A DNA stretch of 64,000 nucleotides from Blastomonas sp. CACIA14H2 (GTDB lineage Bacteria > Pseudomonadota > Alphaproteobacteria > Sphingomonadales > Sphingomonadaceae). The stretch's first letter is position 1. The number at the start of each line of letters is the position of its first letter. The stretch spans positions 1-64,000 of the forward strand of contig AYSC01000004.1 in the NCBI GenBank assembly GCA_000503195.1, in the 5' to 3' direction. Under the pieces are notes generated by a model that did no database searches, was not told the DNA's origin, and saw nothing but the letters and a program-made list of their open reading frames with translations. Positions 10,075-19,380 of the stretch are shown piece by piece. Position numbers and translations under genes: made by a program.

Positions 10075-11220
10075 ATGCACGCCATGCAGTCCACCGCTTT
10101 TTCCGGTTTCCAGCTCGACGGAGACATGAAGGTCCGGCGAATCGTCGTGGCGATGTCGGGCGGCGTGGATTCGTCCGTGGTGGCGGGTCTCGCCGCGTCG
10201 ACCGGCGCGGAGACGATCGGAATCACGCTGCAGCTCTATGATCACGGAGCGGCGGTGAAGCGCGCCGGATCGTGCTGCGCCGGGCAGGACATCCGCGATG
10301 CCCGCGCGGTCGCCGATCGGCTGGGCATCGCGCATTATGTGTTCGACCATGAGAGCCGCTTCCGCGAATCCGTGGTCGAGCGTTTCGCCGACGAATATAT
10401 GGCCGGCCGCACCCCCATTCCCTGCATCCAGTGCAACATGGGGGTGAAGTTCACCGACCTGCTGCAGATGGCGCGCGATCTGGGCGCGGATTGCCTCGCG
10501 ACCGGCCATTATGTCCGCCGCGTCATCGGCGCCGACGGTCGCAGCGAACTGCACCGCGCGCACGATCCGGCGCGCGACCAGAGCTATTTCCTGTTCGCCA
10601 CCACCGACGATCAGATGGACTTCCTGCGCTTTCCGCTGGGCGACCTGCCCAAGCCGCAGGTGCGCGCGATGGCGCAGGACATGGGGCTGATCGTCGCGGC
10701 CAAGCCCGACAGCCAGGATATCTGCTTCGTCCCCGATGGCGATTATGCCGCGGTGGTGCGCAAGGTGCGCCCCGATGCCGATACCGGCGGCGAGATCGTG
10801 CATATCGACGGCCGCGTGCTCGGCGAGCACAAGGGGCTGATCCACTACACGATCGGCCAGCGCAAGGGTCTGGAGATCGGCGGACAGCCCGTGCCGCTCT
10901 ATGTCGTGAAGCTTGACGCCGGAACCCGCCGCGTGATCGTCGGCCCACGCTCGGCGCTGGCGACGCGCGCGGCTGAGATTGTCGACCTCAACTGGATAGG
11001 CGGCCAGTATGACGGGCCAATGCAAGCCAAGGTGCGCTCGCTCGCCCGGCCTGCGCCGGTCACGATCGAGGGCAGCGGCGCACGCCGGCGGCTGGTCTTC
11101 CTCCAGCCCGAATATGGCGTCGCGCCGGGCCAGGCCGCCGTGCTCTATGCGGGAGACAGGGTGCTCGGCGGCGGCTGGATCGCCTCGACCGAGCCGGTGG
11201 AAGCCGCGCTCGCCGCCTGA
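10075..11220 (+). CDS. mnmA: tRNA-specific 2-thiouridylase MnmA
   Basis: MnmA thiolates U34 of the Lys, Glu and Gln tRNAs, supporting accurate decoding. The 381-residue protein has the PP-loop SGGVDSS near residue 28 for ATP. The catalytic cysteines are in [11 protein letters not shown] and [11 protein letters not shown], and the C-terminal beta-barrel is present ([16 protein letters not shown]). GATGH-like ATGHYVRR supports tRNA binding. The start ATG has GAGAG five bases upstream; a second ATG follows three codons later. The gene appears to stand alone between sciP and the porin gene. Confidence 0.96.
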   Translation: MHAMQSTAFSGFQLDGDMKVRRIVVAMSGGVDSSVVAGLAASTGAETIGITLQLYDHGAAVKRAGSCCAGQDIRDARAVADRLGIAHYVFDHESRFRESVVERFADEYMAGRTPIPCIQCNMGVKFTDLLQMARDLGADCLATGHYVRRVIGADGRSELHRAHDPARDQSYFLFATTDDQMDFLRFPLGDLPKPQVRAMAQDMGLIVAAKPDSQDICFVPDGDYAAVVRKVRPDADTGGEIVHIDGRVLGEHKGLIHYTIGQRKGLEIGGQPVPLYVVKLDAGTRRVIVGPRSALATRAAEIVDLNWIGGQYDGPMQAKVRSLARPAPVTIEGSGARRRLVFLQPEYGVAPGQAAVLYAGDRVLGGGWIASTEPVEAALAA

Positions 11221-11241
11221 AGCGTTTTGCGCTAAGCCCCG

Positions 11242-12681
11242 ATGGGGATGAACTTGCGCGCATTTGCACCTTTGCTGGCGATCGGTGTGGCGGTGACCAC
11301 CGCGCCTGCTTTTGCGCAATCCGGTCCGTTGGCCACTCCACCGCTGTCCGGCGAAAACCGCAGCCCGGCGGCGGATCGTGAATCGCCGCTCCTGGATTCC
11401 GGCTTGCGCCGGAAAGCGGACATGGACGACCCGCTCACCATCACCGGCAGTCTGCGCGTGCGCTACGAGTTGCTCGAAGGGCAGTTCCGCCCCGGCCTGC
11501 CCCCGCGCGACGACGCGCTGACGATCCAGACCGCCATCGCCGCCGATTATCGCAGCGGCCCATGGCATCTCGCCGCAGAGCTGATCGATGCGCGCGCCTA
11601 TCTGGTCGATGCGCCGGGCGCGGCGAGCACCAGCGAGGTCAACGCGCTCGAGCTCAGCCGCGCCTCGATCAGCTATGCCACCGGCCCGGTCGAACTGACG
11701 GCGGGGCGCTTCCACCTCAATCTCGGCTCGCGGCGGCTGGCCGGGCGCAACGCGTTTCGCAATTCGATCAACAGCTTTACCGGACTGCGACTGGACTGGC
11801 GGGGCGGGTCGGGCGATCATCTGGTCGTCTTCCAGACCCTGCCCCACACCCGGCTGCCCAGTGATCGCGAGGACCTGATCGACAACCGGGTTCGCGTCGA
11901 TCGCGAGAGCTTCGACCTCGTCTTCTGGGGCGCGCACTATTCGCGGCCCGACCTGTTCCAGGGGATCACGCTCCAGGCCAATGCCTTCGGGCTGAACGAG
12001 CGCGACGGCGACAATGGCGCGACGCGCAATCGCCATCTGTTCACCTGGGGTGCGCGGCTGCACCGCGCGCGCGCGCAGGGCCGATGGGACCTCGATCTGG
12101 AAGGCGCGGTGCAGACGGGGACAGTGCGCGCGTCGACGGCCGCCAATGCGCGACGCCAGGATGTCCGCGCATATTTCGCGCATGCCGAGTTGGGCTACAG
12201 CCCCGCATGGCCCGGCAAGCCCCGCATCTCGGCACTGTTCGATCTTGCCAGCGGCGACGACCCCCGGTCACCCGAGCGGTTCGGCCGGTTCGATACGCTG
12301 TTCGGCCCTCGCCGCTTCGAGCTTGGACCCAGCGGCATTTTCGGGCCTCTCGCGCGCACCAATCTGCTCTCTGCGGGGCTGCGGCTGGATGTGGCCCCTG
12401 CCCCGCGCTGGGATGTGATGACCTTGTGGCGTCCGGCCTGGGTGCACAATCGCCGCGACCGGTTCGGCAACACCGGCCCCGCCGATCCGCAAGGCAGATC
12501 GGGGCGCTTTGCGGGGCACATGTTGGAGGTGCGGCTCGGCCATTGGCTGGTCGACAGGACGCTGCGGCTCGAGGCTGGCGCAGCCGTGCTGACCACGGGG
12601 CGACTGCTGGAAGCGGCCCCCAATGCCACCGGCTTCGGCGATACGCGCTATGCCTATGGCCAGGTGCAGTGGAATTTCTGA
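11242..12681 (+). CDS. Alginate-export-domain outer-membrane porin
   Basis: A 479-residue outer-membrane beta-barrel of the alginate-export (AlgE-like) family. A signal peptide (FAPLLAIGVAVTTAPAFAQ) leads to a short linker, then alternating strands from LTITGSLRVRYELLEG to a terminal VQWNF. The final Phe is the usual barrel-assembly signal. The conserved LTAGRFHLNLGSRRLAGRN and RLDWRG region is typical of this family. The linker at about residues 46-59 is encoded by a REP-like palindrome, so it may be an insertion. The substrate is not shown; alginate is a family name only. Confidence 0.85.
   Translation: MGMNLRAFAPLLAIGVAVTTAPAFAQSGPLATPPLSGENRSPAADRESPLLDSGLRRKADMDDPLTITGSLRVRYELLEGQFRPGLPPRDDALTIQTAIAADYRSGPWHLAAELIDARAYLVDAPGAASTSEVNALELSRASISYATGPVELTAGRFHLNLGSRRLAGRNAFRNSINSFTGLRLDWRGGSGDHLVVFQTLPHTRLPSDREDLIDNRVRVDRESFDLVFWGAHYSRPDLFQGITLQANAFGLNERDGDNGATRNRHLFTWGARLHRARAQGRWDLDLEGAVQTGTVRASTAANARRQDVRAYFAHAELGYSPAWPGKPRISALFDLASGDDPRSPERFGRFDTLFGPRRFELGPSGIFGPLARTNLLSAGLRLDVAPAPRWDVMTLWRPAWVHNRRDRFGNTGPADPQGRSGRFAGHMLEVRLGHWLVDRTLRLEAGAAVLTTGRLLEAAPNATGFGDTRYAYGQVQWNF
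11394..11415. repeat. REP-like palindrome inside a coding sequence
   Basis: TTCCGGCTTGCGCCGGAA forms a seven-base stem with a TTGC loop, preceded by GGA. It resembles the intergenic unit TTCCCGCGTTCGCGGGAA. It is translated in frame between the signal peptide and the first predicted strand of the porin, giving DSGLRRKA. Confidence 0.6.
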
Positions 12682-12690
12682 CGGAGCGGG

Positions 12691-14580
12691 TCAGAAGATC
12701 CGGTCGAGCGCCTTGTCGAGCATCCACAATTGCCACAGGAGCCGGGCATTGTCGCTGCGCCCGGATATGTGCGCCTCGGCGATCTCGGTCAGCTTCACGG
12801 TGTTGAACCAGCCGCTGCGCGCGAGCGCCGATCCGCTGGCGATGCGCCGGGCCTGATCGGCCAGGGGCCCGCGGAACCATTGCGCGATCGGGCTGACGAA
12901 GCCCATTTTCGGACGGTAGAGAATGTCGTCGGGCAAGGTGCCGCGCATCGCGCGCTTCATCAGCCATTTGCCCTGGCCGCCGCGCACGCGCATCGCCTCG
13001 GGCAGCGAGGCGCTGAATTCGATCAGCCGGTAATCGAGCAGCGGCTCGCGCGCCTCGAGGCTCACCGCCATGCTGGTGCGATCGACCTTGGTCAGGATGT
13101 CGCCGGGGAGCCACAGCTTCATGTCGGCATATTGCGCGGCATCGAGCCCCGAGCGCGCCGGGGCCGCTTCCATCAGCGCGATCATGGCATCCTCGCCGCG
13201 ATAACCGCCGAGCGCGGCGCGCTGGCTGTCCGAATAGAGTGACTGTCGCGCGGCATGGTTGGTGACGCCGACCGCATCGGCATAGCCCTCTGCCCCAGTG
13301 CGCGCGAGCGACAACAGCGTCGATTTGGCGCGCAACGGGCGCGGCGCCCAGTCCGCCTTGGGATAGAGCGCGCCGAGCGCTCCGAAGACCGGGCCGCGCA
13401 AGGCTTGCGGCAACAGGCTGCGCACCCGCTCCTCGCCGTGATGGAAGACATGGCGGCGATAGCCCGCCAGCGCCTCGTCCGCGCCATCACCCGACAGCGC
13501 GACGGTCACGCTTTCACGCGCGAGCTGGCAGACGCGGAAGGTCGGCAGCATCGAGGCATCGGCGAACGGCTCGTCGAACTGCGCTGCGACAGCATCGATG
13601 ATCGCGATATCGTCGGGCGAGACGGTGCGGCTGCGATGGTCGGTGGCGAAGCGCTCGGCGATGCGGCGCGCGTAATCGCTCTCGTCCAGTGCCGCGACGT
13701 CGAAGCCGATGCTGCAGGTCTTGACCGCCTGGGTCGAGCGTTCGGCCATCAGCGCGACCACGGTCGAACTGTCCACCCCGCCCGATAGAAACGCGCCCAG
13801 GGGCACGTCCGCGACCATCCGCGAGGCGACCGCTTCGCGCATATGGTGGAGCAGCTCCGCCTGCAGATCGCCGACCGATCCCTTCGCCCGGCGCGAGAAA
13901 TCGACATCCCAATAGCGCACCGGCTCGGGCAGCGGCTTGCCGCGCTCAAGCATCATGTAATGCCCCGTGGGGAGCTTCTTCACGCCTGATACGAAGCAGC
14001 GATGGTCGGGCACATAGCCGAACGCCAGATAGTCATCGACCGCGCGGATGTCGGGCGCGCGGCGCAGCGCCGGGTGCGCAAGCAGGCCCTTGAGTTCCGA
14101 GGCGAAGATGACGCTGCCATCGGGCAGGCTCGCATAATGCAGCGGCTTCACGCCCAGCCGATCGCGCGCCATGAACAGCCGCTGCTGACGATGGTCGAAG
14201 ATCGCGAAGGCGAACATGCCGTTGAGCCGTTCGAGACAGTGCACACCCCATTGCCGCCAGGCCGCCAGGATCACCTCTGTATCGCCCGAGGTGCGGAAGA
14301 CATGGCCGAGCCCCTCGAGCTCGGCGCGGACCTCCTGGAAATTGTAGATCTCGCCGTTGAAGGTCAGCACTTCGGCCTCGTCGGCGCTCGCCATCGGCTG
14401 CGCGCTGCCTTCAAGGTCGATGATCGACAGCCGCAAATGCCCGAGGCCGACGCCCGGTGCGGTCCAGCAGCCATGGCCGTCGGGACCGCGGTGCAGCATC
14501 GCATCGGTCATCACCCGGATGCGCGCCGGATCGACCGGCTTGGCGGTCTCGAGATGGAAGATGCCCGCAATGCCGCACAT
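12691..14580 (-). CDS. XrtA-system amidotransferase (asparagine synthase-like)
   Basis: A 629-residue class II glutamine amidotransferase joined to an asparagine-synthase domain, matching the XrtA/PEP-CTERM amidotransferase family (TIGR03108). Cys2 in MCGIAGIF is the glutaminase nucleophile. RGPDG, FNGEIYN and the PP-loop SGGVDSSTVVALMA are intact. In exosortase-A loci it is thought to amidate a sugar or polymer component rather than make asparagine for protein synthesis (inference from context). It is the last gene of the minus-strand locus, six bases after xrtA. Confidence 0.92.
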   Translation of the reverse strand: MCGIAGIFHLETAKPVDPARIRVMTDAMLHRGPDGHGCWTAPGVGLGHLRLSIIDLEGSAQPMASADEAEVLTFNGEIYNFQEVRAELEGLGHVFRTSGDTEVILAAWRQWGVHCLERLNGMFAFAIFDHRQQRLFMARDRLGVKPLHYASLPDGSVIFASELKGLLAHPALRRAPDIRAVDDYLAFGYVPDHRCFVSGVKKLPTGHYMMLERGKPLPEPVRYWDVDFSRRAKGSVGDLQAELLHHMREAVASRMVADVPLGAFLSGGVDSSTVVALMAERSTQAVKTCSIGFDVAALDESDYARRIAERFATDHRSRTVSPDDIAIIDAVAAQFDEPFADASMLPTFRVCQLARESVTVALSGDGADEALAGYRRHVFHHGEERVRSLLPQALRGPVFGALGALYPKADWAPRPLRAKSTLLSLARTGAEGYADAVGVTNHAARQSLYSDSQRAALGGYRGEDAMIALMEAAPARSGLDAAQYADMKLWLPGDILTKVDRTSMAVSLEAREPLLDYRLIEFSASLPEAMRVRGGQGKWLMKRAMRGTLPDDILYRPKMGFVSPIAQWFRGPLADQARRIASGSALARSGWFNTVKLTEIAEAHISGRSDNARLLWQLWMLDKALDRIF

Positions 14581-14586
14581 GACCGC

Positions 14587-16134
14587 TCAGCGCCCCGCCA
14601 GGATGGTGTCGGACAGCGTCTGCGCCCCGCCCGCATCGCGCAGCAGCGCATCGATCGCCGGGCGCGCCGAGCCATCGCCGCGGCGCTCGGCCGAGACGAT
14701 CAGGATCATCGCAGGCTGGCTCTGGCGCAGCAGCCGCGCCTTGAGCGATTCCACCCGGATGGCAAGATTGCTGCCGGTGACGAGATCGCCGACGCGGTAG
14801 AAGGTCGCGACATCGCGCACTACCCGGCCCGGCCCGGTGATGATATCGGCCTTGCCGTCGGCGACGGTCGGACCCTGTTCGACCCAGGACCATGCGCCGT
14901 CGGGATCGAGCGCGCCCTGGCCATAGCCGGTGATCTCTCTGCCCTCGGACTGGCCGTCGAACAGCGCGGCATAGACGTCGACGCGCCGACCATCGCGGAC
15001 ATAGCTGGCGATCCAGCGCCGGTCGCTGCCCTGGGCGCGCGGCATCCAGGCCGTGCCGGGTGCATAGGCCGCACGCTCCCAGCCCGCGATCTGCGGCAGG
15101 CTGTCGCGCGCAGGCAGCGGCGCGGGATCGGGCAGCCCCATCAGCGACCAGCCCATCGGAAGGGCGAGCAGCAATGCCGCGCCCGCGATCACCAGACGAT
15201 CCTGGGGCGGCAGCGTGCGCGAGGCGACCGCGAGCCGGTCGGCCAGCGCCGGTTCGATGAACGGATCGGTCACCTGCCGGTCGAAAAAGTGCCAGCCGAT
15301 CGCCATCACCAGGATCAGCACGATCGCGAAGAAGATCCAGCCATAGAAGACATGGTCGAACCCGGCGGCGAAATCGAGCCCGTAGAGATCGGCGATATAG
15401 ATCGTCCCGAACGCGCGGACGCCGTTGGCGAGGATCGGGATGACGATCGACAGCGCGACGATGCCGATCCGGCGCGGCCAGCTGCTGAAGCAGACATTCG
15501 CGACGAGCACGCCATAGGCGACCATCGCGATCAGGAACTTGACCCCCGAACAGGCCTCTGCGACGCGGAACAGGGCCGTCGGCGTCGAGATGAACACGCC
15601 CTCGATATGCGCTGGGATGCCTGACCAGCCGAGCAGCAGCATCGAGATGTCCGCCGTGATCGTCTGCAGCGGCGGGACCAGCTCCTCGCCCACCGGCACG
15701 AGGAAGAACGCGTAGCCGAGCGGGAAGACCAGCGCGCGGCCGACATGCGGGCCGAGCAGCGCCAGCGTGCTGCCCTGCAGGAACATGACCAGCGCCAGAT
15801 GCCGCGCCAGCGCGACGCCTGCCGCCTCGCCCAGCACCCAGCCAGCGCTTGCCGCCGCCATCACCACGAGCCCCGGCCACCACAAGCCGGGGGTGATGCG
15901 CCTGAGTTCATGCGAGCGCTGCAGCACCAGCCATCCGAGGATGAATGGAATGAGCAGGATATGGTTGAAGGTGGAACTGTCCCACCAGATCGTCACCATG
16001 TCCGCCGCGTCGCGCGCGAACACGATCAGGATCGCGGCCCAGGCGATGGCAAGCCGGATCAGCGCCGAGCGCCAGGCGGGGCTGAGCGGTTGCGGCTGGG
16101 CTGTGTCGGGAATGTCTGCAGCAAGGCTCGCCAT
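14587..16134 (-). CDS. xrtA: Exosortase A fused to EpsI domain
   Basis: A 515-residue membrane protein. The first ~300 residues are a multi-spanning exosortase with the catalytic triad: Cys195 (EACSGVKF), Arg240 (NGVRAFG) and His261 (DHVFYGW). The remaining ~200 residues, after a further hydrophobic segment, are an EpsI-type periplasmic domain. Exosortases process proteins with C-terminal PEP-CTERM signals and are linked to exopolysaccharide export. The ATG overlaps the upstream stop as TGATG, so translation is coupled. No PEP-CTERM substrate is encoded in this window. Confidence 0.94.
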   Translation of the reverse strand: MASLAADIPDTAQPQPLSPAWRSALIRLAIAWAAILIVFARDAADMVTIWWDSSTFNHILLIPFILGWLVLQRSHELRRITPGLWWPGLVVMAAASAGWVLGEAAGVALARHLALVMFLQGSTLALLGPHVGRALVFPLGYAFFLVPVGEELVPPLQTITADISMLLLGWSGIPAHIEGVFISTPTALFRVAEACSGVKFLIAMVAYGVLVANVCFSSWPRRIGIVALSIVIPILANGVRAFGTIYIADLYGLDFAAGFDHVFYGWIFFAIVLILVMAIGWHFFDRQVTDPFIEPALADRLAVASRTLPPQDRLVIAGAALLLALPMGWSLMGLPDPAPLPARDSLPQIAGWERAAYAPGTAWMPRAQGSDRRWIASYVRDGRRVDVYAALFDGQSEGREITGYGQGALDPDGAWSWVEQGPTVADGKADIITGPGRVVRDVATFYRVGDLVTGSNLAIRVESLKARLLRQSQPAMILIVSAERRGDGSARPAIDALLRDAGGAQTLSDTILAGR

Positions 16135-17357
16135 CAGGCCGCGCTCGGCACCAGGGCGGCGGGCTGATCGAGCCAGGCCAGCAGCGGGGCGAGTTGCGCA
16201 TTCCATTGATAATGCGCCAGCATGTGCGCGCGCGCGGCCGCTCCCATCGCGGCGCCGCGATCCGGATCGGCAGCCAGCGAACATACCGCGTCGACCATCG
16301 CGTCGTCGCTGGGGGCGACGAGGAAATGCTCGCCGGTCACCGCCTCGATCCCTTCGGCTGCGGCAGCCGATGCGATGACCGGGCGCGCCATCGCCATCGC
16401 TTCGAGCACCTTGTTCTGGATGCCGCGCGCGATGCGCAAGGGTGCCACGACCATGTTGGCCGACGCGATCCATGGCCGGATATCGTCGACCGCGCCGACG
16501 ACATCGACCCCGTGGCGCGCGGCGAGCGCGCGCACCGCGGGCGCTGGATTGCGTCCGATGATATGGAACCAGGCGTTCGGGAAACGCTCTTGCACGCGGG
16601 GCAGCACCGCTTCGGCGAAATGGGTCACCGCGTCGACATTGGGCGCATAGTCCATCTGTCCGGTGAAGACCATGTGCGGGCCGGGCACGCCGGGATAGGC
16701 CGCCGCCTCGACGCGACCGGGATCGTAGAACACGGTATCGATGCCGTTGACCACCGCATCCACCCGCACCTGCGGATCGCCGAGCCCCAGCCGGAACTCG
16801 GCGACTTCATGCGGGCTGCAGAACAGGCTGAGATGCGCGCGGCGCGCCATCTGCTGCTCGAACGCGCCGAGCAGCCGCGCCTCGCGCGCATGGACCAGTT
16901 TCATCGGACCGAGCGCTGTCTGGGCATAGGCAGCGAACTTGGCCGAATCCATGTCGACGAAATCGATCACCACCCGCCCGGCAAAGCTCGACGGAATGAA
17001 CTGCGCCATCTGCCCGGAAAAGACGAAGATCGTGTCGATCGGCCGCGTGGCGATCAGACGGCTGACATAATGGCGGATCTCGTCGCTCTCGAACGCGACC
17101 AGCGATACCGGCTTGCCATAGGGCAGCGCGTTGAGCCCCGCGCGCAGGTTGGAGATCGTGCGCCGCACCAGGACATGGCTGGTCGCTGTCCAGGCAAGCT
17201 CGGCCTCGGCGGCCATATCGGCATCGGTCTCGCCAAAGGTCGCGACATGCACCGGGCCGCGCGCCGCGAGCGCCTTGAGCATGGCATGCGAACGGATCTT
17301 GTCCCCGCGATCGGGCGGGAACGGGATGCGATGCGCCAGGAAGAGAAGCTCGCCCAT
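16134..17357 (-). CDS. XrtA-system sugar transferase (TIGR03087)
   Basis: A 407-residue GT-B glycosyltransferase (group 1/GT4-like) of the PEP-CTERM-associated family TIGR03087. The start LLFLAHRIPFPPDRGDKIRS is diagnostic. The donor-binding half has VFTGQMDYAPNVDA and the closing EAMAMARPVIAS-AAAEGIE pattern. It probably adds a sugar during assembly of the exopolysaccharide repeat on the cytoplasmic side. Start and stop overlap both neighbours as TGATG. Confidence 0.92.
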   Translation of the reverse strand: MGELLFLAHRIPFPPDRGDKIRSHAMLKALAARGPVHVATFGETDADMAAEAELAWTATSHVLVRRTISNLRAGLNALPYGKPVSLVAFESDEIRHYVSRLIATRPIDTIFVFSGQMAQFIPSSFAGRVVIDFVDMDSAKFAAYAQTALGPMKLVHAREARLLGAFEQQMARRAHLSLFCSPHEVAEFRLGLGDPQVRVDAVVNGIDTVFYDPGRVEAAAYPGVPGPHMVFTGQMDYAPNVDAVTHFAEAVLPRVQERFPNAWFHIIGRNPAPAVRALAARHGVDVVGAVDDIRPWIASANMVVAPLRIARGIQNKVLEAMAMARPVIASAAAAEGIEAVTGEHFLVAPSDDAMVDAVCSLAADPDRGAAMGAAARAHMLAHYQWNAQLAPLLAWLDQPAALVPSAA

Positions 17358-18451
17358 CAGCCCAGCCCGTTGGCGATCCAGGGGCCGAGCCGGTTGGCGA
17401 TGCCGATCGGCAGCCGCTGCCACAGCGCGATCTGCAGCCGGTATTTCGGGCTCAGCGGATTGACGTCGCGCGGCGGCAGGCCATCGGCGTTGCGCACCGC
17501 ATAGCTGAGCGGCGCGGGCGCGAAGCCCCAGTTCTTCTTGAACGCGAACGCGCCGCTATCGACCTTCGACCGGCCGAAATCGAACCGCGTGCAGCCGCGC
17601 GCGCGCGCATGGTTCATCAGTGCATAATACATGACATCATTGGCGCGAAGCCCCCGCGCCGCCCAGACGCCGCCGCCCCAATAGGGCATCACGGTGCCGC
17701 GATGATAGAGGCTGAGCACGCTGGCCACTGGCACGTCGTCCTTGAGCACCGTCAGGATATCGGCGTCGTCGCCGAACGCATCAAGTACCGCATCGAACAG
17801 CGCGCGCGGGAAGACTGGAGTCCCGAGATTGCGCACGCTTTCCGCATAGACGGCATAATGCTGCTGCCGGTCGAGCGCGGAGGTACCGGTACGCACGGTC
17901 ATGCCATTGGCGAGCCCCTTGCGCACCTCGGCGCGCTGCTTGCGCGGAATCCATTCGAGCTGCTTCTGATCGGCATCGGGACCGTCGGCAACCAGATCGG
18001 CGACGAACCCTGCATGCGCGTCCGACTTGATCGTCCAGCGCGGGTCCTGCGGCAGCACGCCGCCGCGCAGTTCGAGCGTCGGTGCGCTATGGCGCTCGCA
18101 TTGCAGCCAGGCCGCCTCTGCCAAAGCTGCGGCGGTTGCCTCTTCATGAGCCAGAATGCCGCCATCCACGGCGAAGCCCGCCGAGACGATCGCGCGCCCG
18201 AACAGCGGCGAATGCACGACATGCAGCGGCAGATAGCCGGTCAGCGCGCCGGCAGCGTCTTCGGCCACCAGTGCGAGCAGTGCGTGCCCGGTGGCCTTTG
18301 CGACAGCCTCGCCCCAGGCCAGGCGGTGAAATGCCGTGGCAGCGGGGTGCGCCTCGATCCAGGCGTTCAGGCGCGCGCGTTCGCTCGGTTCACCCAGCAG
18401 AGCGAGGCGCACCGCTGGCGCGGTCCTCCGGGGCGGCGCGAAATGCAGCAT
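17357..18451 (-). CDS. XrtA-system FemAB-like acyltransferase
   Basis: A 364-residue protein of the FemAB-related family found beside exosortase A (TIGR03019), with two GNAT-like folds. Visible family features are FHRLAWGEAVAKATGH near the N-terminus, WIPRKQRAEVRKG in the middle and MPYWGGGV with TRFDFGRSKVDSGAFAFKK near the C-terminus. FemAB proteins transfer amino acids from aminoacyl-tRNA; here the acceptor may be a sugar of the exopolysaccharide (inference). It is translationally coupled to the genes on both sides. Confidence 0.9.
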   Translation of the reverse strand: MLHFAPPRRTAPAVRLALLGEPSERARLNAWIEAHPAATAFHRLAWGEAVAKATGHALLALVAEDAAGALTGYLPLHVVHSPLFGRAIVSAGFAVDGGILAHEEATAAALAEAAWLQCERHSAPTLELRGGVLPQDPRWTIKSDAHAGFVADLVADGPDADQKQLEWIPRKQRAEVRKGLANGMTVRTGTSALDRQQHYAVYAESVRNLGTPVFPRALFDAVLDAFGDDADILTVLKDDVPVASVLSLYHRGTVMPYWGGGVWAARGLRANDVMYYALMNHARARGCTRFDFGRSKVDSGAFAFKKNWGFAPAPLSYAVRNADGLPPRDVNPLSPKYRLQIALWQRLPIGIANRLGPWIANGLG

Positions 18452-19347
18452 CACAGCTTCCCCGCCGCCAGCGGCAGCGCGATCTCGTCGATCCGGCACC
18501 AGCTGAAATCGCGCGTCAGTCGCTCGAGCTTGCCCGCCATGGCATCCAGCCCGGTATAATGCCGCACCCGCGAGCGCAGTGGCGCGCCCTCGACCCGCGG
18601 CTGATCGGGATCGACCTCCCAGGGATGGAAATAGAAGATCGCGGGCTGGCCGTCGGTGCTGTTGACCCGGTTCAGCGCCCAGCGCGACAGCGCATAAGGC
18701 AGGATGCGGAAGAAGCCGCCGCCCCCCGCGCCGAAGCGGCGCGCGCCCAGTTGCACCGTGGTCACCGGAAGCTCGATCAGATCCGATCCTTCGACCGGGT
18801 GAAAGGCGAAGCGCGGCGCGGCGCGCCAGCCATAATGGTCGTGCGCGATCGGCGCGACGCTCGACGAATAGGCATAGCCGCGTTCGGCGAGGATCGGGTG
18901 CGCCCAGGGGGTGCGCTGGTCGATCGAGAAGCTCGGCGCGCGATAGCCCCTGATCGCGACGCCGCCCGCATCCTCGAGCGCCTTGCGCGCCTTGTCGATA
19001 TCCTCGGCAAACTGGTCAGGCGTCATCGTGAACACGCGCGTGTGATCCCAGCCATGGCTGGCAATCTCGTGCCCCTCGGCGATGATGCGGCGAATCAGCG
19101 CGGGGTGCCGATGCGCCACCCAGCCGAGCGTGAAAAAGGTCGCCTTGACCCCGCACCGCGCGAACAGGTCGAGCACCGCACCGGTGTTCAGTTCGACCCG
19201 GCTGGCAATGCCGTCCCAGGCACCCGGGTCGATGGTCTTCTCGAACGCGCCAACCTGGAAATATTCCTCGACATCGACCGACAGGCCGTTGACGATGCGC
19301 CTATCGGCAGTGCGGTGCTGGCCCAGCGATGCTTCGCGCACGGTCAT
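18451..19347 (-). CDS. XrtA-system polysaccharide deacetylase
   Basis: A 298-residue NodB-type deacetylase of the PEP-CTERM family TIGR03006. Motif 1 is SVDVEEYFQ (catalytic and metal Asp), motif 2 is HEIASHGWDH with the two metal His, and motif 3 is RGYRAPSFSID. FHPWEVDP near the C-terminus completes the site. It should remove N- or O-acetyl groups from the polymer or its precursor. No signal peptide is visible, as usual for this family. Its TGA overlaps the FemAB start. Confidence 0.93.
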   Translation of the reverse strand: MTVREASLGQHRTADRRIVNGLSVDVEEYFQVGAFEKTIDPGAWDGIASRVELNTGAVLDLFARCGVKATFFTLGWVAHRHPALIRRIIAEGHEIASHGWDHTRVFTMTPDQFAEDIDKARKALEDAGGVAIRGYRAPSFSIDQRTPWAHPILAERGYAYSSSVAPIAHDHYGWRAAPRFAFHPVEGSDLIELPVTTVQLGARRFGAGGGGFFRILPYALSRWALNRVNSTDGQPAIFYFHPWEVDPDQPRVEGAPLRSRVRHYTGLDAMAGKLERLTRDFSWCRIDEIALPLAAGKL

Positions 19348-19380
19348 TCACTCCCGGCCCCATGGGGCAAATCCATTCGA

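Noticed and set aside
9958-12183. 741-codon minus-strand frame opposite mnmA and the porin
   Set aside because: It is a shadow of two clear plus-strand genes, with low-complexity composition and no motifs.
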